Source: Bacteroidales bacterium UBA1077
GTDB lineage: Bacteria; Bacteroidota; Bacteroidia; Bacteroidales; UBA932
NCBI GenBank assembly: GCA_002314195.1
Contig: DCCQ01000136.1
Location: forward strand, 1-17,519
Reading direction: 5' to 3'
Length of the DNA stretch: 17,519 nt
The notes beneath the pieces were generated by a model, which was given only the letters and a program-made list of their open reading frames with translations, was not told the origin of the DNA and made no database searches. Below are positions 14,832 to 17,519 of this stretch, in pieces. Numbering within the stretch: position 1 is the first letter of the stretch; each line of letters opens with the position of its first letter. The position numbers were made by a program, and so were the translations under genes.

Positions 14832-15998
14832 ATGGATAACAAGACAAATTCATTAGAAGTCCCTCAAAAGGGAAACATTCTTATAATCAACACTGGGTCC
14901 ACAACGACTAAGTTGGGCTATTTTTCCGATGGTGTCAGGGTCTTTGACACCAAGCTTGAGCACACCGCAGAGGATGTCGCCAAGTATCCGTCAGTAATGG
15001 ACCAGGCGGACATGCGCCACCAGGCGATAAAGGATTTCATGGCTTCCAAAGGTATTCCGCTTGAGGAAGTGGACATTGTGATGGCGCGTGGCGGTCTCAT
15101 CGTTCCGGTCATAACGGGAGTCTATAATGTGAACCAGGACATGCGTGATGTCCTGAAGAGTTGCCGTGACGGGAACCACGCCTGCAATCTGAGCGCTATT
15201 CTGGCAGATGATGTAGCCAAGGAGATCAACCAGATCAGAGAGGAAAAACATCTTGCTCCACGGTTCGGAAAATGTGTGGCTTACATCGCTGACCCTCCGA
15301 TGGCGGATGAAATGCTGCCGGAATGCCGGATGGGTGGTATCCCTGAGTTTACCAGAAAGACCCTGTTCCATGCCCTTAATTCAAGGGCCATCGTCAGAAG
15401 GTATCTCCGCGAGCATGGCCACAAGACAAATGATGTCACTGTGATCGTGGCTCACATGGGCGGAGGCGCGACGATATCCCTGCATCGCAACGGAAAGGTC
15501 ATCGACACCAACCATGGCCTTGGCGGAGACGGCCCTATCACTCCGGAGAGAGCGGGCTGCTGTCCTCCGTTCGAGCTTATCGACATGTGTTTCAGTGGAA
15601 AGTACACCAAAGAGGAGATCCAGAAGAAACTGATCGGACGTGGAGGAGCGGTGGCTTATTTCGGCACCAACAGCATGCTGGACGTCGAGAACATGGCCAA
15701 AGACGGCAATGAACTTGCCCGGATCTTCCTCAAGGCATACGTTTTGAACATCTGCAAGTACATCGCCGCGATGGCAGCCACAGCTGACGGCAAGGTCGAT
15801 GCCATCCTTCTGACAGGAGGTATCGCCCACAGCAAGATGCTGATGGATGCGATCAAGGCCAAGATCGGCTTCATCGCTCCGGTGGAGGTATTCCCGGGTG
15901 AAGACGAAATCAACAGCCTGGCGGAAAATGGTTACATGATCCTTTCCGGCCAGACAAAGATCCACACTTATAATAAGGACAGAATAATTGAGGATTAA
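14832..15998 (+). CDS. buk: Butyrate kinase family (branched-chain acyl kinase likely)
   Basis: This 388-residue cytoplasmic enzyme of the acetokinase superfamily phosphorylates ADP from an acyl phosphate. The N-terminal phosphate-binding loop is ILIINTGSTTTK. Typical of butyrate kinase are IVAHMGGGATISLHRNGKVI, DTNHGLGGDGPITPERAG and ILLTGGIAHSKM near the C-terminus. An ATG at 14763 gives a longer frame, but its 23 extra residues are unlike the family and most lie upstream of the candidate promoter, so I use 14832 (MDNKTNSLEV). The product is slightly longer than the usual 355 or so. With an aminotransferase and an oxidoreductase subunit downstream, its substrate may be isobutyryl or isovaleryl phosphate. 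No phosphotransacylase (ptb) gene is in the window. Confidence 0.88.
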   Translation: MDNKTNSLEVPQKGNILIINTGSTTTKLGYFSDGVRVFDTKLEHTAEDVAKYPSVMDQADMRHQAIKDFMASKGIPLEEVDIVMARGGLIVPVITGVYNVNQDMRDVLKSCRDGNHACNLSAILADDVAKEINQIREEKHLAPRFGKCVAYIADPPMADEMLPECRMGGIPEFTRKTLFHALNSRAIVRRYLREHGHKTNDVTVIVAHMGGGATISLHRNGKVIDTNHGLGGDGPITPERAGCCPPFELIDMCFSGKYTKEEIQKKLIGRGGAVAYFGTNSMLDVENMAKDGNELARIFLKAYVLNICKYIAAMAATADGKVDAILLTGGIAHSKMLMDAIKAKIGFIAPVEVFPGEDEINSLAENGYMILSGQTKIHTYNKDRIIED

Positions 15999-16007
15999 AA
16001 CAATAAA

Positions 16008-17054
16008 ATGATGAAGAATATAGATTGGGGCAAGCTGTCTTTCAGCTATACCCAGACAAGGGCTTTGGCTTACAGCCGCTGCATCGACGGAAAATGGGAG
16101 ACCCCTACCGTCACCGAGGATTTCAACATCTGCCTGAGCAGCTTTGCGGGAATATTCCATTACGCTCCTTCCTGCTTCGAGGGATTGAAGGCGTTCCGTG
16201 GCGTTGACGGCAAGATTAGGCTTTTCCGTCCGGACCGTAACGCCAAGAGAATGGCGGACAGCGCGACTTACCTGGATATGCCGTACCCGTCAGAAGAAAT
16301 GTTCATCAATATGTGCGTGCAGTGCGTTAAGGAGAACATTGAATATCTTCCTCCGTATGAGGCGAGTGGAGCTTCCCTTTACCTCCGTCCGGTGCTGTTC
16401 GGCATCAACCCGCAGCTCGGCATTCATTCCGCGCATCATGTGATGTTCGCTGTGATGTGCTCGCCTGTGGGAACATATTCAGGGGCGAAGAGCCTTACTC
16501 CGGGCACAGCGGTCATTTCAAGAAACTACGACCGTGCCTCCACCTTTGGTTCAGGTTGCTATAAGCTCGGAGCCAACTATGCACAGTCGCTTCATGCCTA
16601 TAATCTCGCACACAGGCTGGGATATCGTGAGCTTTTGTTCCTTGACTCGGCCACTAAGACAACCATCGAGGAGTTCGGATCATCCAATTTCTTCGCTATT
16701 AAGGGAAACACTTATGTGACACCTCGTTCAGGCAGTGTCCTTCCGTCCATCACCAACAACAGTCTTCGTACGGTGGCGGCAGACATGGGAATGGATGTGG
16801 AGGTCCGTCCGATAAATGTTGAGGAATTGTCTGAGTTCGATGAGGTTAACTCTTGCGGAACCGCTGTGGTCATCACTCCGCTCTGCACTATAGATGACAA
16901 GCCTCAGCTAGAATGCGAGGATGTCGCGCGCCGCTACAGGTTCGGTTCTCCTGACAAGTGCGGTGCCGTCAGCGAGAAACTCTACAACCACATCATCGGC
17001 ATCCAGAAGGGACTTGAGGAGGACACTCACAACTGGTGCTTGTTCGTTGATTAG
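16008..17054 (+). CDS. ilvE: Branched-chain amino acid aminotransferase
   Basis: This 348-residue fold-type IV PLP enzyme exchanges amino groups between valine, leucine or isoleucine and 2-oxoglutarate. The Schiff-base lysine is Lys186 in GSGCYKLGANYAQSL. The cofactor region TTIEEFGSSNFF and the substrate-loop region NSCGTAVVITPL are in the usual order, and the length fits the type II BCAT group. It begins 9 nt after buk and ends 3 nt before the TPR gene, clearly within one operon. The reaction is reversible. Linkage to an acyl kinase and a ferredoxin-linked oxidoreductase argues for amino acid breakdown rather than biosynthesis. Two Met codons open the frame; either may be used. Confidence 0.92.
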   Translation: MMKNIDWGKLSFSYTQTRALAYSRCIDGKWETPTVTEDFNICLSSFAGIFHYAPSCFEGLKAFRGVDGKIRLFRPDRNAKRMADSATYLDMPYPSEEMFINMCVQCVKENIEYLPPYEASGASLYLRPVLFGINPQLGIHSAHHVMFAVMCSPVGTYSGAKSLTPGTAVISRNYDRASTFGSGCYKLGANYAQSLHAYNLAHRLGYRELLFLDSATKTTIEEFGSSNFFAIKGNTYVTPRSGSVLPSITNNSLRTVAADMGMDVEVRPINVEELSEFDEVNSCGTAVVITPLCTIDDKPQLECEDVARRYRFGSPDKCGAVSEKLYNHIIGIQKGLEEDTHNWCLFVD

Positions 17055-17057
17055 GCG

Positions 17058-17333
17058 ATGCTTGAACTAACGGCGATAGAAAAGATTCTTGTGGAAGGCG
17101 GGACTGACGAAGCGATCCGTCTGCTTGAAGAATATATCACCTCCGCCCCTGTGCCTTCCGACCGCGCCTACTATCTTCTGGGCAACGCGCACAGAAAAAA
17201 AGGGGACTGGCAGATGGCCATCAACAACTATCTGGAGGCGATGGCGATCAATCCTGAGAGCCCTGCGGCGAACGCTTACGCGATAGCGAACGAGATCCTC
17301 GATTTCTACAACAAGGATATGTACAATCAATAA
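17058..17333 (+). CDS. Small TPR protein
   Basis: This 91-residue soluble protein contains one good tetratricopeptide repeat (SDRAYYLLGNAHRKKGDWQM through YLEAMAINPES) with flanking helices. No catalytic motif is visible. It sits 3 nt after ilvE and 13 nt before the ferredoxin subunit gene. From memory, Bacteroidales often carry such a TPR gene immediately before 2-oxoacid oxidoreductase genes. It may help assemble or scaffold that complex, but this is inference. Confidence 0.8.
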   Translation: MLELTAIEKILVEGGTDEAIRLLEEYITSAPVPSDRAYYLLGNAHRKKGDWQMAINNYLEAMAINPESPAANAYAIANEILDFYNKDMYNQ

Positions 17334-17346
17334 ACATTAAGGTATT

Positions 17347-17519
17347 ATGGCTAAAATGAAAGGGGCGACCGTCGTCGACACCGAGAGATGCAAGGGCTGC
17401 AATCTCTGTGTCGTTGCCTGTCCGCTCGATGTCCTTGCTCTTACGACCAAGGAAGTGAACCGTAAGGGCTACAATTTCGCCCATGAGGTTCTTGCTGACA
17501 CCTGCACGGGCTGCGCGTC
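17347..17519 (+). CDS. Di-[4Fe-4S] ferredoxin subunit of 2-oxoacid:ferredoxin oxidoreductase (partial)
   Basis: The first 57 codons are present; the window ends inside the gene. After a start MAKMKGATVVDTERC come Cys15, Cys18, Cys21 and Cys25 (CKGCNLCVVACP), the first [4Fe-4S] cluster. The beginning of the second, CTGC at Cys53 and Cys56, is at the edge. This matches the delta-type subunit (VorD/KorD) that passes electrons from the thiamine-diphosphate active site to ferredoxin. The branched-chain context favours a 2-oxoisovalerate (VOR) enzyme over 2-oxoglutarate (KOR), but the catalytic subunits lie outside the window. The ATG at 17347 precedes a second Met three codons later. Confidence 0.85.
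   Translation, partial: MAKMKGATVVDTERCKGCNLCVVACPLDVLALTTKEVNRKGYNFAHEVLADTCTGCA

Noticed and set aside
15381..16160. A 259-codon minus-strand frame over buk and ilvE
   Set aside because: It spans the junction of two recognised genes on the other strand and resembles no known protein.

Overview
The window looks like chromosomal DNA from an anaerobic Bacteroidota, most likely order Bacteroidales. Several genes are preceded by the Bacteroidota-type promoter (TTTG or TTG, about 19-20 nt, then TAnnTTTG). The gene content also fits an anaerobe: a ferredoxin-dependent Nfn pair, butyrate kinase, a 2-oxoacid:ferredoxin oxidoreductase subunit, and a decayed Bacteroidota-type outer-membrane beta-barrel gene. 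No rRNA, tRNA, CRISPR array or intact insertion sequence was seen.

Layout. Bases 1-493 hold no convincing gene but contain a pair of near-identical stem-loops. A minus-strand pair follows: a MATE exporter (1344-2720) and a DUF3737 beta-helix protein (494-1339). They diverge from a plus-strand HI0933/BaiN-like flavoprotein (2780-4123); the shared gap is so short that both transcripts may be leaderless. The flavoprotein meets, tail to tail, the 3' remnant of an outer-membrane barrel gene (4120 to about 4500). Next is the nfnA-gltA/nfnB pair (4602-6829) with a clear promoter.

The centre is a minus-strand methionine cluster, transcribed metY (12672-11386), metF (11376-10474), metH (10439-6882). 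It turns O-acetylhomoserine plus sulfide into homocysteine, makes 5-methyl-THF and forms methionine. A divergent Lrp/AsnC regulator (12840-13313) is the obvious candidate controller. Then come a minus-strand nitroreductase and TrmO (tRNA t6A37 methyltransferase), overlapping by 11 nt.

The right end is a plus-strand operon: butyrate-kinase family enzyme, branched-chain aminotransferase, small TPR protein, and the start of a di-[4Fe-4S] ferredoxin subunit of a 2-oxoacid oxidoreductase (cut by the window edge). Together these suggest fermentation of branched-chain amino acids: transamination, ferredoxin-linked oxidative decarboxylation to acyl-CoA, and ATP from the acyl phosphate. The Nfn complex could balance the reduced ferredoxin against NADH and NADPH.

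The least ordinary observations are two different palindromic elements lying in frame inside protein genes (the flavoprotein and metH), the leaderless divergent promoter pair, strong local over-representation of GAATAT/ATATTC, and the aminotransferase placed between a kinase and an oxidoreductase. No wholly new system was recognised.
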